64,000 bases of DNA from UBA1672 sp050633645 (GTDB lineage Bacteria > Pseudomonadota > Alphaproteobacteria > Micavibrionales > Micavibrionaceae): contig JBOEGX010000004.1 of the NCBI GenBank assembly GCA_050633645.1, forward strand, positions 62,001-126,000. Direction: 5' to 3'. Below the pieces are notes generated by a model. The model did no database searches and was not told the origin of the DNA. It worked only from the letters and a program-made list of their open reading frames with translations. The number at the start of each line of letters is the position of its first letter. The first letter of the stretch is position 1. Both the position numbers and the translations under genes were made by a program. Positions 35,681 to 45,690 of the stretch are shown here, piece by piece.

Positions 35681-37270
35681 ATGAGCGTACAAAAACCTTC
35701 ATCGCTTCGCGGTTTTATCGCTGCAGCTTCACTTTCAACATTATTAGTGAGTGCATCTGCGCCAGCACAGGAATCAACAGAAACAAACAATCCACAAGAC
35801 CAAAACACAACGGAGCTATCCACCACCCCAGCCAAATCATACATGTCTGAAGCCACCCGTAAAACCTATGGGAAATATATTGATTTTGTCGCCCAATATA
35901 CACCTGGCCTTACATTTGTGGTCTTAACCCCTGATGATTTAGACGCAAAATTAAACCAAGATGAACTCGGCGCCCTTGGAAACGCAGCGGGCTGCGTCCC
36001 AATCATACCAATAGACACAACCGAGCATGGCGTAAATGCACTACTGAAAATGGAGGTCGCACAAACGCAAATCCTCGATATGTTAAAGTCATCCGCCGAA
36101 AGCGACAATCCAATTATCAAGCAAGATATTCTCGTCAATACCCTATACAACAACCCCTTAAAATTCACTCAAACGGTTACCGCCGCCGCGGCAAGCGCTC
36201 TAACGGGGGAGGCCGCATCCGTATCCTTTGATCGTGAAATCGTAAACGAAACCCCTTTGAATTTCGCAATTATTTCTATGCCAACCACATTTAACAAAAC
36301 CGAATACGCAGAAGGATTCGCCGGCATTTCTATCAATTACTTAGACAATTTAAAGGCAACCACAGAAGATTGGGTACTTGATATTCTTGGACATGAAATC
36401 GCAGGACACGCCCATAACGCACATACAGGGGCAGAACTAAACGCAGAGTATAACTGCTCCATCATTAATTCCGAATGGATTGATAATTCAAATTCACAAG
36501 AATCAATCAGTGATGTAATAGGCAGTCTCATTTACCGCGATGCTCAAAAAGAAGGTATTGTTTCAAATACCAACTTCGCAAAAGAAAAAGAATCCCTGCG
36601 CGCACTGGGTAACCTATATATCGCACCTAATTCATCATCATACGCAAACACAGCTGATATTAATGACCACGTCACAACCCTCGTATTCGATGCAGACGCC
36701 CCTGATTATATATCAGATCTTGACCACAAAGAAATGAACACATTGCCAGCAACAATAAACCGCTTGGCCGATGCAATATCGGGTTACGTCTCAATGATAG
36801 ATTTCAAAAAAGAGCTAAAACAAAACCCAGAAAACTATCACCCCGAACAACGTGCCTATTTCGAATCAATATCGCACGATCCCGCGCATTTAGAAGAAGA
36901 ACTAGATAAATTCGCATTGGCTGGACAAGAAAAAAGACTGGGTAGCCCAGGTGGAAATGGATTAAACCCTGTCCCTTCTGATCCACAATGGCATTACGCG
37001 GCAATCGCCTTCATTCATAAGAATAACTTGCTTAAAACCGTAAAACAAGAAACGCTACCAGTATATAATCAGGCAATCGACGATCTTATTCAAGATTTTC
37101 TAAACGCCGCCGACAGACACGGAAGCAAACTAAAAAACCCTGAGATCATACAGAAAATGGACAATAGCTTAAAAGCTGAAGATTTCAAATTCTTGGATTT
37201 CAACTCTTTCTTGGGCGTAAAAACTGATTCAGTTGATATCTCCCCCAACCAACCAGAACCTGGGGTCTAA
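35681..37270 (+). CDS. Secreted putative metalloprotease-like protein with HEIAGH motif, 529 aa
   Basis: The N-terminus (residues 1-29, ending ASAPAQE) looks like a signal peptide. Near residue 235, ILGHEIAGHAHNAHTG has several His around a Glu, and about 40 residues later SQESISDVIGSL resembles the downstream Glu helix (E-x-x-S-D) of thermolysin-like gluzincins. The spacing HE-IAG-H has three residues between Glu and the second His, not the usual two, so the assignment to a zincin family is not secure. The rest is unrecognised. The end overlaps the convergent macro-domain gene by 4 bases. Confidence 0.65.
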   Translation: MSVQKPSSLRGFIAAASLSTLLVSASAPAQESTETNNPQDQNTTELSTTPAKSYMSEATRKTYGKYIDFVAQYTPGLTFVVLTPDDLDAKLNQDELGALGNAAGCVPIIPIDTTEHGVNALLKMEVAQTQILDMLKSSAESDNPIIKQDILVNTLYNNPLKFTQTVTAAAASALTGEAASVSFDREIVNETPLNFAIISMPTTFNKTEYAEGFAGISINYLDNLKATTEDWVLDILGHEIAGHAHNAHTGAELNAEYNCSIINSEWIDNSNSQESISDVIGSLIYRDAQKEGIVSNTNFAKEKESLRALGNLYIAPNSSSYANTADINDHVTTLVFDADAPDYISDLDHKEMNTLPATINRLADAISGYVSMIDFKKELKQNPENYHPEQRAYFESISHDPAHLEEELDKFALAGQEKRLGSPGGNGLNPVPSDPQWHYAAIAFIHKNNLLKTVKQETLPVYNQAIDDLIQDFLNAADRHGSKLKNPEIIQKMDNSLKAEDFKFLDFNSFLGVKTDSVDISPNQPEPGV

Positions 37271-37830
37271 TCCCCCCACCCCACAACGCGGAGCTTCCGG
37301 TCAAACACCTCCACCACTGCGGGGGTGTCGCACACAATTCGTACGTCCTCGATATTCTCCTCCATACGATCTGTTATGCCCTGAATAATCAAACGCGCGG
37401 ACTTTGGCTTTGCAAACATCCCACTCCCCGATGCCAATGGTGGAAACGCCACAGATTTAAGCAGCATACACCGCGTAAGCTCCATCATTTTACGCACCAC
37501 CTGCGCCAAATCAGAATCCTTCATATCAAATTCAGTGCGATAGCGCGGCATAATCCCAAGCAATATATGCTTGCACGGTAAATCCCCTGCGGGCAGAGCA
37601 TAAACATCACCAATACGCGGCTTATAAACATTCTCTAATATAAAAGAATCAAGGTCATAACCACACCCCGCCGCCACACTTTCATTAATCGACCCTTTAA
37701 AATCCAGATTTTGCGGAACAACAATACCAATCGCATCACTATCCTGCATGGTAATATCCCCATGCAACAATGCAATCCGTTCAAGAAACGGTTTGGACAC
37801 TGTACCAGAGTTTGATATCAATACATTCAT
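37267..37830 (-). CDS. Macro-domain protein
   Basis: The 187-aa product has the macro-domain pattern: IALLHGDITMQDSDAIGIVV (about residues 18-37), then INESVAAGCG for the substrate loop, GDVYALPAGDLPCKHILLGI in the middle, and VAFPPLASGSGMFAKPKSA (about 127-145). Macro domains bind or hydrolyse ADP-ribose or its derivatives. In this one the usual N-A-A-N loop is replaced (VVPQNLDF), so catalytic activity is unsure. The ATG shares bases with the start of the divergent solute-binding protein gene. Confidence 0.8.
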   Translation of the reverse strand: MNVLISNSGTVSKPFLERIALLHGDITMQDSDAIGIVVPQNLDFKGSINESVAAGCGYDLDSFILENVYKPRIGDVYALPAGDLPCKHILLGIMPRYRTEFDMKDSDLAQVVRKMMELTRCMLLKSVAFPPLASGSGMFAKPKSARLIIQGITDRMEENIEDVRIVCDTPAVVEVFDRKLRVVGWGD

Positions 37831-39607
37831 GATGAAATATTATACGCCGATTCTTACTATATTATTTATTTTCTGCATTTCTATTGCACATGCTGAAAAC
37901 ACACCGCCCTTTGGCCTCGCCATGCATGGACAAACCAAATATAATGCAAAGAGCAAAAACCTCGACTACGCCAATCCAAATGCCCCCAAAGGCGGGCATC
38001 TTAAAATCGCCGCCATCGGTACATTTGATACACTCAACCCTTATTCAATAAAGGGCATCGCCCCTGAAAACATGAACTTGGTTTACGACCGCCTGATGCG
38101 CCGTGTCTGGGACGAACCCTTCACCATGTATCCCCTCATTGCCGAGCGCGCCGATATTTCAGACGACCGCGCCGAGATCACCTTCCACATCAATCCTAAC
38201 GCCCGCTTCCATGACGGCTCACCTATCACCACGCAAGACGTTATGTACTCCTTCGAAACGCTCAAACAATATGGCCGCCCGAATATGCGCCGCATTTATA
38301 AACTCATTGATAAGGCTGAAATCAAAACTCCGCATGAAATCTATTTTCACTTCGGCGAAGGGCATGACCGCGAAACAGTAATGATTTTCGCCATGATGCC
38401 CATTTTATCAAAAAACTGGTGGTCATCACGAAACTTTGATTCAACTATTAATGAACCCCCAATTCTCAACGGCCCCTACCGAATAAAACAATCCGATACA
38501 GGACAAAAAATAACCTATGAACGCGTACCCGATTATTGGGCAAAGGATTTATTCGTCAATAAAGGCCAATATAATTTCGACACCATAACATATGAATATT
38601 TCCGCGACGACACGATTGCACTCGAATCCTTCAAAAAAGGAGATTTAAACCTACGCCGCGAATGGGATATCAACAAATGGCAAAGCGCATATGATAACTT
38701 GCCTGAAAACTATATCCGTCGCGAAACTACGCACCACCGCCCCGAACGCGCCCATGGCTTCATCTTCAATCTCCGTAAACCCATTTTCAAAGATCACAAC
38801 ACACGCAAGGCACTCTCCCTTGCCTTTGATGATCAGTGGGTATCGAAAAATATTTTCCATGATGAGTTTAAACGCATCCAAAGCTTCTATCCCAATTCCG
38901 TTCTTGATGGCTCGCGCATGTTAAACGAGCCAACACTCGCCCTCATGAAAGAATGGCAAAACGATATCCCCCCCAAAGCCTTCACTGCAAACCTCACCCC
39001 GACAGAACCAAGAAACTACCGCACGCAATTAAAAGAGGCCGTAACTCTTTTAGAGCAATCTGGCTGGATCATTGAAAACGGCCAAAGAGTGCATAAAAAC
39101 ACAAAAACGCCCCTAACTTTTGAAATCATCCTCTCCACCCCACAGGAAGAAAAAATCGCCCTTTCTTATAAACAAAATCTATCCCGCCTTGGTATTACCC
39201 CAACAATCCGCATGCTCGACAGTGCATCATTCCAAGAGCGCAAAAAAAGCTACGACTATGATATGATTGTCACATATTGGCAAAATTCACTCTCCCCCGG
39301 AACAGAACAACTGCTCTATTGGTCATGCAATGCGGCAAATCAACAGGCACAATTCAACTATTCTGGCATATGTAACCCTGCTCTAGACCATTTTTCTGCT
39401 GCCATAGCAAATGCCAAAACATATGATGAACTCACATCCTACGCCCATATCATTGACCGCATTTTATTAACTAAAAACATAATGATTCCGCTGTTTTACA
39501 AGGGGTCTGATTACGTATCACATAGCAAAACCATAACTTCGCCCGACATAATTCCTAGTTATGGAATTGTTCTCGAAACATGGTGGGAAAATGAAATAAA
39601 CAATTAA
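37829..39607 (+). CDS. Extracellular solute-binding protein, family 5 (YejA-like)
   Basis: The start is at one of two adjacent ATGs (37829/37832), giving a signal peptide MKYYTPILTILFIFCISIAHA; longer frames add an unlikely leader. The mature 570-aa protein matches the peptide/nickel-binding family, subtype YejA: FGLAMHGQTKYNAKSKNLDY and NPNAPKGGHLKIAAIGTFDT near the start. It should bind peptides or peptide-like compounds in the periplasm. No permease or ATPase genes adjoin it, so it is an orphan here. Confidence 0.88.
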   Translation: MMKYYTPILTILFIFCISIAHAENTPPFGLAMHGQTKYNAKSKNLDYANPNAPKGGHLKIAAIGTFDTLNPYSIKGIAPENMNLVYDRLMRRVWDEPFTMYPLIAERADISDDRAEITFHINPNARFHDGSPITTQDVMYSFETLKQYGRPNMRRIYKLIDKAEIKTPHEIYFHFGEGHDRETVMIFAMMPILSKNWWSSRNFDSTINEPPILNGPYRIKQSDTGQKITYERVPDYWAKDLFVNKGQYNFDTITYEYFRDDTIALESFKKGDLNLRREWDINKWQSAYDNLPENYIRRETTHHRPERAHGFIFNLRKPIFKDHNTRKALSLAFDDQWVSKNIFHDEFKRIQSFYPNSVLDGSRMLNEPTLALMKEWQNDIPPKAFTANLTPTEPRNYRTQLKEAVTLLEQSGWIIENGQRVHKNTKTPLTFEIILSTPQEEKIALSYKQNLSRLGITPTIRMLDSASFQERKKSYDYDMIVTYWQNSLSPGTEQLLYWSCNAANQQAQFNYSGICNPALDHFSAAIANAKTYDELTSYAHIIDRILLTKNIMIPLFYKGSDYVSHSKTITSPDIIPSYGIVLETWWENEINN

Positions 39608-39691
39608 TTTATATAATTATATTGAGATAACTCGTTATCCTTGCTATATTTTTATCTGGTTATATTAAGTAACAAAGTAAAGATTACCCAC

Positions 39692-40213
39692 ATGATGATT
39701 TTGCGTTCAATTCTACTATCTGGTTTTATCCTAACATTTTCACTTCCTGTTTTTGCTGGCGTCAATGACGCTATCGAGGAACGCGGCCAATACTGGCAGC
39801 GTGTTAATACATCCTCTTCGCTCTATCTTCGCGGACCAAAGGCACAACAAATGCTCAACCGTAACATCGCACGCTGCGTTGTTGAATTACGTGAATTAGA
39901 ACGTTTAGGCGCCGTTAAGGACGCAATTCCCGCATATGCAGAAGGTGTTGTTTTAAACTCTGATGAGGCAGAGCTTGCTGGCGTTGACTTCCCAGAACGT
40001 GACAAAGATTTATTCGCGGAACATTCAGATTACATCGATTTCGAAGGATGTATGCTCGCCAATGGGTGGGAACGCATCAAATACGTCCCTTATGATGTTG
40101 TTGGCCAATCCAACGAAAATTTCAAAAAGACCCACACATCAACCAGAGATTCTTACAAAAAACCTAAAGGTAGGAAATCAAACAATAATGATTACAGCAA
40201 TCTAAACGATTAA
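39692..40213 (+). CDS. Secreted hypothetical protein, 173 aa
   Basis: I chose the ATG at 39692 because the signal peptide (MMILRSILLSGFILTFSLPVFAG) starts there; the longer frame begins with TTG. The mature part has two Cys (RCVVELRELERLG and FEGCMLANGWERIKYVP) that could pair, and a polar low-complexity tail (KKPKGRKSNNNDYSN). No family is recognised. The transcript probably ends at the hairpin shared with the convergent glycosyltransferase. Confidence 0.7.
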   Translation: MMILRSILLSGFILTFSLPVFAGVNDAIEERGQYWQRVNTSSSLYLRGPKAQQMLNRNIARCVVELRELERLGAVKDAIPAYAEGVVLNSDEAELAGVDFPERDKDLFAEHSDYIDFEGCMLANGWERIKYVPYDVVGQSNENFKKTHTSTRDSYKKPKGRKSNNNDYSNLND

Positions 40214-40234
40214 CCGTAATCCCATTCAAAAATT

Positions 40235-40271
40235 CAAAAGCCAGTGCGTTTAATTACGACTGGCTTTTTTC
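40235..40271. terminator. Bidirectional terminator at 40.25 kb
   Basis: AAAAGCCAGT (40236-40245) and ACTGGCTTTT (40259-40268) form a 10-bp stem with a 13-base loop and a T run. It overlaps the last codons of the glycosyltransferase gene. Confidence 0.85.
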
Positions 40272-41219
40272 TATAGCGACCTTCACCATATCAACACTAA
40301 GGCTATCCATTAAACATCCACATGTCTTACTGTCATAACCATCAAAACCAATAAGCTCATCAAATGTTTCAGGCGTCCGCGCATAGGCCGCATTCTCTCC
40401 CCATGGGTGATAAATATGCGGATAGCTCGGGCCAAACACCCCAAATGTCGTAATACCTACCGCCGCCGCACAATGCATCAATCCCGAATCATTGCCCAAA
40501 TAATAATCACACCGCGCCAAACACGCCGCCGCCGTTCCGGGGTCGCTCTTCGCAATTAAATCAAGCGCCCTGCCTTGGGGAATACTCGCCAAAACCTCAC
40601 GCGCGGCTGCTTCCTCACCTGGCGCGGCAAACACCGCCACCCGTGCATTCGGCATAATACCATCATCCGCCGTCATCCATTTGACAACCTCAATAAAACG
40701 CTCCACTGGCCATGTCTTCCCTATCCAATTCGCCGTCGGGCCCACACCCAATACTGGCGCTCCATCAGAAACCAACGCCTTCGCCTTCGCCTTTTGCTCC
40801 TCGCTAAACCATAATTTAGGCGCGGGCGGCGTAGATAATTTCATAACCGACGCATTCTGCTCCACCTTATGCTTTGATTTATCAACATAAGCCCCATAAA
40901 TATATCGCTCACCAGACCGTATCAACCGCGACACCGCCGAATTACGCAAATCCACAACCACATCAAACCGCGTCCCAACAACCTGCGCCCATAAATCAAT
41001 CCAATGCTTATTATACTTTTTCTTTTTTAATGGAATAATCCTCTCTAAATTCGGAAATCCCTCAAATAATGAAACCACCAACGGCGCACAAACAATCGTC
41101 ACCTTTGCATTTGGCGCGTGTTGATATATATAATTCAGCAAACCAGACGATAAAACCGCATCGCCAATTCGGCTAGATGTGATAAAAAGAATACGCTTTG
41201 TTCCAACATTAAGAGTCAT
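40254..41219 (-). CDS. Glycosyltransferase family 9 (heptosyltransferase-like)
   Basis: The 321-aa product resembles ADP-heptose:LPS heptosyltransferases. It has TSSRIGDAVLSSGLLNYIYQ near the N-terminus (about residues 14-33), VGPTANWIGKTWPVERF in the middle, and the C-terminal donor-binding YLGNDSGLMHCAAAVGI (about 240-256). It acts at the cytoplasmic face of the inner membrane in LPS core synthesis. It is divergent from ygfZ with 8 bases between the starts. Fits with gmhA for heptose supply. Confidence 0.88.
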   Translation of the reverse strand: MTLNVGTKRILFITSSRIGDAVLSSGLLNYIYQHAPNAKVTIVCAPLVVSLFEGFPNLERIIPLKKKKYNKHWIDLWAQVVGTRFDVVVDLRNSAVSRLIRSGERYIYGAYVDKSKHKVEQNASVMKLSTPPAPKLWFSEEQKAKAKALVSDGAPVLGVGPTANWIGKTWPVERFIEVVKWMTADDGIMPNARVAVFAAPGEEAAAREVLASIPQGRALDLIAKSDPGTAAACLARCDYYLGNDSGLMHCAAAVGITTFGVFGPSYPHIYHPWGENAAYARTPETFDELIGFDGYDSKTCGCLMDSLSVDMVKVAIEKSQS

Positions 41220-41227
41220 AACGCATC

Positions 41228-41923
41228 ATGCCACAAGAACCCTTTTTCACAACACTAAACAACCGTGGTCTAATCAATATTTCGGGAAAAGACGCGCGCC
41301 CATTCCTGCAAGGCCTTATCACAAACGACATCAACCTACTCGACACCCAACCTTGTATCTATGCATGCCTATTAACGCCCCAAGGAAAATTCCTCTATGA
41401 TTTTTTCATCACTGAAAACAATGGAACACTAACTCTGGACGGCGAAGGTGGCGAACGCCTTCAGGCACTCACAAAGCTCCTAAACATGTATAAACTCCGC
41501 GCCGATGCAACAATAGAAACAAGGGATTATATTCCCGTCTATACCATCATCGGCAAAGACACAGGGCATAAAGACCCGCGCCATAATGATATGGGCTACC
41601 GCAGCTTTACAAAACCCGAAAACCTCACCGAAAAACCATTTGATGAATGGGACAAACATCGTATAAAATTAACCATCCCAGACGGCAGCCGAGATTTAAT
41701 TCCGCAAAAATCCACAATGGATGAGGGGAAAATGGATGCCCTAAACGCCGTTTCATATGATAAGGGCTGCTATATTGGTCAAGAACTCACCGCCCGCATG
41801 CATTACCGTGGCTTGGGGAAAAAAAATTTGCAAACCGTCAACCTAAACGCCCTCCCCGAAGGCGCAGAACTCCGCTCATCCTGCGAAGATATCGGCATCG
41901 CCCTCGTCAAAAACACTAATTAA
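41228..41923 (+). CDS. ygfZ: Folate-binding protein YgfZ (tRNA/Fe-S maintenance)
   Basis: YgfZ is related to GcvT and uses tetrahydrofolate to support some Fe-S enzymes. The 231-aa product has the signature KGCYIGQELTARMHYRG (about residues 177-193) with the conserved Cys, and the N-terminal GRPFLQGLITND-like block (ARPFLQGLITNDINLL). It is shorter than the E. coli protein (326 aa), as is common in alphaproteobacteria. It overlaps the convergent hypothetical by 8 bases. Confidence 0.9.
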   Translation: MPQEPFFTTLNNRGLINISGKDARPFLQGLITNDINLLDTQPCIYACLLTPQGKFLYDFFITENNGTLTLDGEGGERLQALTKLLNMYKLRADATIETRDYIPVYTIIGKDTGHKDPRHNDMGYRSFTKPENLTEKPFDEWDKHRIKLTIPDGSRDLIPQKSTMDEGKMDALNAVSYDKGCYIGQELTARMHYRGLGKKNLQTVNLNALPEGAELRSSCEDIGIALVKNTN

Positions 41924-42455
41924 CGCGGCATCCTTTTCTCTTCGCAAAGCGAACAAGGCCCATCCCTTGAAACTCAACCCCCCCCGCCAGCTTAGCCGCA
42001 ATTTCTTGTTCGGCCGCTCTAACTTCGCGGCGCCACATACATACCCCATAATCAAAGGTCAAAACACGTTTTGTACGTGCATTCGCCCCCATATTATTAT
42101 GAGCACCCTGCATCACCACGCCCTTATTTTTTCCGCCCTTTGAAATCTCTTCATCCCCGATATCACAAAATTTTATAATCTTACCCTCATCCATCGCGGG
42201 ATCATCCGCCACGATAGACTCAATGGCATTACGCATATTGCGCTCATTTTTATCTTTCCCCGGAGAGGTGAAAAAACCATATGTCTCCAAATACTCATCA
42301 ACATATGCCATCAAACACCCACATAATTTATCAGTACCGTGTGGATTCGTCTTGCAGGCATCATACGCCTTCTTTTTAAAATCAGCGGCATTTACGGGTG
42401 CAGAAGAAAAGACAAAAAACACAGAAAAACAAAGAAACAAAAAACGAGTATTCAT
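41916..42455 (-). CDS. Secreted hypothetical protein with several Cys, 179 aa
   Basis: A signal peptide (residues 1-23, ending APVNAAD) is followed by a mature domain with six Cys: CKTNPHGTDKLCGCLMAYV, FCDIG, YGVCMW and KGCRVN. The pattern suggests disulfides in the periplasm. A Lys/Gly loop (SKGGKNKG) and ARTKRVLTFDYG follow. No family is recognised. It is 21 bases after the membrane protein gene, which in turn follows ppdK by 2 bases, so the three may form one transcript. Confidence 0.7.
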   Translation of the reverse strand: MNTRFLFLCFSVFFVFSSAPVNAADFKKKAYDACKTNPHGTDKLCGCLMAYVDEYLETYGFFTSPGKDKNERNMRNAIESIVADDPAMDEGKIIKFCDIGDEEISKGGKNKGVVMQGAHNNMGANARTKRVLTFDYGVCMWRREVRAAEQEIAAKLAGGVEFQGMGLVRFAKRKGCRVN

Positions 42456-42476
42456 AATTTAAACCCCTTAAAAAAT

Positions 42477-42884
42477 TCAAAGTTCATGATCATTGTCATG
42501 ATCATTGCTTTTATTTAAATGCGGATAGCGCCGCCTATGCAGCCCCCAAACCGTATACAACATCAAAGAAGATATTCCCGCATTCATAGCATTAAGATCC
42601 CAAACTTTAGAAATCTCCGAAGCAGGAGGCAATCTCATCGCCTGATCAAGACATTCATCCATATAAACCGTCTTATCACTATAATCGGCTGACCTTTCAA
42701 GCAAATCTGAATAATTGCGATCATAATACGCATCGCAAAAAGCATCAGGATCCGACTGCACCTCATCAACCCATTCACTATGACTAAGTTGTGAAGAAAA
42801 CCCAAACCACATAGACAAGCACATCGCTGCAGACGCCCCGTTAAATAAATATTTCCATGCCTTATCTGTCGTCTCAGGGGTCAT
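42477..42884 (-). CDS. Hypothetical membrane protein, 135 aa
   Basis: It has two probable membrane segments (about residues 11-28 and 100-116) with an acidic region between them that has two Cys (DAFCDAYYDRN and DECLDQAM). The C-terminus is His/Asp-rich (NKSNDHDNDHEL). No family is recognised. Its start is 2 bases after the ppdK stop. Confidence 0.65.
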   Translation of the reverse strand: MTPETTDKAWKYLFNGASAAMCLSMWFGFSSQLSHSEWVDEVQSDPDAFCDAYYDRNYSDLLERSADYSDKTVYMDECLDQAMRLPPASEISKVWDLNAMNAGISSLMLYTVWGLHRRRYPHLNKSNDHDNDHEL

Positions 42885-42886
42885 AA

Positions 42887-45589
42887 CTACGCACTCTTCT
42901 TATCCTTAAGCGCAACAGTCTTCGCATTGCCCTCACGAATGGCCGCCTGTGACGCCGCCAAACGTGCAATCGGCACGCGGTAAGGTGAACAAGACACGTA
43001 ATCAAGGCCAATCTTCTCACAAAACGCGATAGAAGCCGGGTCACCACCATGCTCCCCACATATACCAAGTTTAATATCAGGGTTCGTTTTTCGTCCGCGC
43101 TCTTGCGCAATATCAATCAACGCACCAACACCTTCAACATCAATAGAGACAAAGGGGTCACGCTCATAAATACCTTTTTCGGTATAATATGGCAGGAAGT
43201 TAGACGCATCATCACGGCTCATCCCCAGTGTCGTTTGCGTCAAATCATTTGTACCGAAACTGAAGAAATCCGCGCATTCCGCAATATTATCGGCGGTAAT
43301 CGCCGCACGCGGAAGCTCAATCATCGTTCCAACGATATAATCAAGCGTTTTAGCCTTTTCTTCAAACACAGCCTTCGCCGCGTTATCAACAACGGCGCGC
43401 ATCAGCTCAAGCTCTTTCTTTGCACCAACAAGCGGGATCATAACCTCAGGAATAACACTCTCTCCTATTTTATCAGCAACATTCACCGCTGCTTCAAATA
43501 TAGCACGCGCCTGCATCTCATAGATCTCAGGATATGTAATCCCTAAACGACATCCACGATGACCAAGCATCGGGTTCGATTCTGTAAGCTCTTCTAAACG
43601 ATGGCGAACCTTATCTTCTTCAAACCCTGCTGTTTTTGCGAAGGCCGCAATATCTTCCGCCGTATGTGGCAGAAATTCATGCAATGGCGGATCAAGCAAA
43701 CGCACCGTAATCGGGAGGCCACGCATAATGTCAAACAAGCTCTCAAAGTCAGAGCGCTGCGCCGGAAGCAGTTTCTCAAGCGCCCCGCGACGTGCATCTT
43801 CTGTATGTGCAAAAATCATCTCACGCACATTCTGAATACGCTCTGGGTCAAAGAACATATGTTCCGTGCGACAAAGACCAATACCTTCCGCGCCAAAATC
43901 ACGTGCAGTCTGTGCGTCCAAAGGCGTTTCCGCATTGGTACGAACCGCCAAACGACGGCGCGCATCCGCCCATTCCATCAATGTACCAAAATCACCAGAT
44001 AGCTCGGGCTTGATCGTATCAACCGCGCCAACCATAATCTCACCGGTTCCACCATCAATCGTAACAATGTCACCTTCTTTAATCACAAGCCCATCTTTGC
44101 GAATAGTCTTGCTCTTCACATCAATATACAAATCCCCAGCGCCCGCAACACATGGCTTCCCCATACCCCGCGCGACAACCGCCGCGTGACTGGTCATCCC
44201 ACCGCGAGAGGTTAAAATTCCCATCGACGCGTGCATACCGTGAATATCCTCTGGCGAAGTTTCCTGACGACACAAAATCACCGCCTCACCTGCATGAGAT
44301 TTAACTTCTGCGTCATCCGCCGTAAACACAACCTTCCCAGACGCCGCGCCAGGTGACGCTGGTAAACCTTTTGAAATCACATTACGCTCTGCATTCGGAT
44401 CAAGCGTAGGATGTAAAAGCTGATCAAGGCTCTGTGGATCAATCCGTAAAAGCGCCTCTTCCTGCGTAATAAGATTTTCTGCAACCATATCAACTGCAAT
44501 CTTAAGCGCCGCCGCCGCCGTGCGTTTACCGCTACGGGTTTGAAGCATAAACAAATTGCCCTGCTGCACTGTAAATTCAATATCCTGAACATCACGATAA
44601 TGCGTTTCAAGCTTCAAACGAAGGCCGTCCAACTCCTTAAACACATCGGGCATCGTCTCTTCCATAGAAGGCAAAGCGCCTCCCTCTTTCTCACGACCCT
44701 TAATCGTCAAAGATTGCGGCGTACGAATACCCGCAACCACGTCTTCACCTTGCGCGTTCACAAGGTATTCACCATAGAAATAATTCTCGCCCGTTGATGG
44801 GTCGCGGGTAAAGGCAACGCCAGTGGCACAATCATCCCCCATATTCCCAAAAACCATAGATTGAACATTTACGGCCGTACCCCAATCACCTGGGATCTCA
44901 TTAATTTTACGATATGTAATCGCACGTGGAACCATCCAAGAGCTAAACACCGCACTAATCGCACCCCATAGCTGCTCTTTCGGATCAGATGGAAACGGCT
45001 TACCAAGCTCACGCTCCACCAAATCCTTATAATCCGCCACAATTTCCTTCCACCCTTCGGCGGTAATATCCGTGTCCTGCGATAATCCCTCACCACGTTT
45101 ATACCCATCAAGGATATCTTCGAAATCATGGTGATCAACGCCCAAAACAACATCACCATACATTTGAATAAAACGACGATATGAATCCCACGCAAAACGC
45201 TCATCATTGGCTTTCTTCGCCAAGCCAGCAACCGTTTCGTCATTCAAACCAAGATTAAGAACAGTGTCCATCATCCCCGGCATAGATACACGCGCACCAG
45301 ATCGAACAGAAACAAGCAATGGGTTTTCCGCATTGCCAAATTCCATGCCCATAGATTTTTCAACATTCACAAGCGCCTCTTCAACCTGCGCGGCCAATTC
45401 TGGTGGATATTCATGCCCATTATCATAATACGCGGTGCAAACCTCGGTGGTAATGGTAAACCCTGGGGGAACAGGCAACCCTAAAGATGCCATTTCAGCC
45501 AAATTACAGCCTTTTCCGCCAAGAAGGTTACGCATCGTAGCGTTACCATCATTTTTGTTTTTACCGAAATTATAAACCCATTTGGTCAT
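42887..45589 (-). CDS. ppdK: Pyruvate, phosphate dikinase
   Basis: PPDK interconverts pyruvate, ATP and phosphate with PEP, AMP and pyrophosphate. The 900-aa product has an N-terminal nucleotide-binding domain (GGKGCNLAEMASLGLPVPPG at about residues 24-43), the swivelling phosphohistidine domain with GGMTSHAAVVARGMGKPCV (about 465-483), and the C-terminal PEP domain with FGTNDLTQTTLG and GICGEHGGDP. Length is typical. With maeB it can form a malate-to-PEP route. The ATG is well separated from the upstream GNAT gene. Confidence 0.97.
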   Translation of the reverse strand: MTKWVYNFGKNKNDGNATMRNLLGGKGCNLAEMASLGLPVPPGFTITTEVCTAYYDNGHEYPPELAAQVEEALVNVEKSMGMEFGNAENPLLVSVRSGARVSMPGMMDTVLNLGLNDETVAGLAKKANDERFAWDSYRRFIQMYGDVVLGVDHHDFEDILDGYKRGEGLSQDTDITAEGWKEIVADYKDLVERELGKPFPSDPKEQLWGAISAVFSSWMVPRAITYRKINEIPGDWGTAVNVQSMVFGNMGDDCATGVAFTRDPSTGENYFYGEYLVNAQGEDVVAGIRTPQSLTIKGREKEGGALPSMEETMPDVFKELDGLRLKLETHYRDVQDIEFTVQQGNLFMLQTRSGKRTAAAALKIAVDMVAENLITQEEALLRIDPQSLDQLLHPTLDPNAERNVISKGLPASPGAASGKVVFTADDAEVKSHAGEAVILCRQETSPEDIHGMHASMGILTSRGGMTSHAAVVARGMGKPCVAGAGDLYIDVKSKTIRKDGLVIKEGDIVTIDGGTGEIMVGAVDTIKPELSGDFGTLMEWADARRRLAVRTNAETPLDAQTARDFGAEGIGLCRTEHMFFDPERIQNVREMIFAHTEDARRGALEKLLPAQRSDFESLFDIMRGLPITVRLLDPPLHEFLPHTAEDIAAFAKTAGFEEDKVRHRLEELTESNPMLGHRGCRLGITYPEIYEMQARAIFEAAVNVADKIGESVIPEVMIPLVGAKKELELMRAVVDNAAKAVFEEKAKTLDYIVGTMIELPRAAITADNIAECADFFSFGTNDLTQTTLGMSRDDASNFLPYYTEKGIYERDPFVSIDVEGVGALIDIAQERGRKTNPDIKLGICGEHGGDPASIAFCEKIGLDYVSCSPYRVPIARLAASQAAIREGNAKTVALKDKKSA

Positions 45590-45690
45590 TGAAATCGCGC
45601 TCCTGATAAAAATATAATAAATTCACTTCGGTTTAGCACATATATACGCAAAAAAGGAAGGTCTTAATCACCTGAATTTACAAAAAAACT

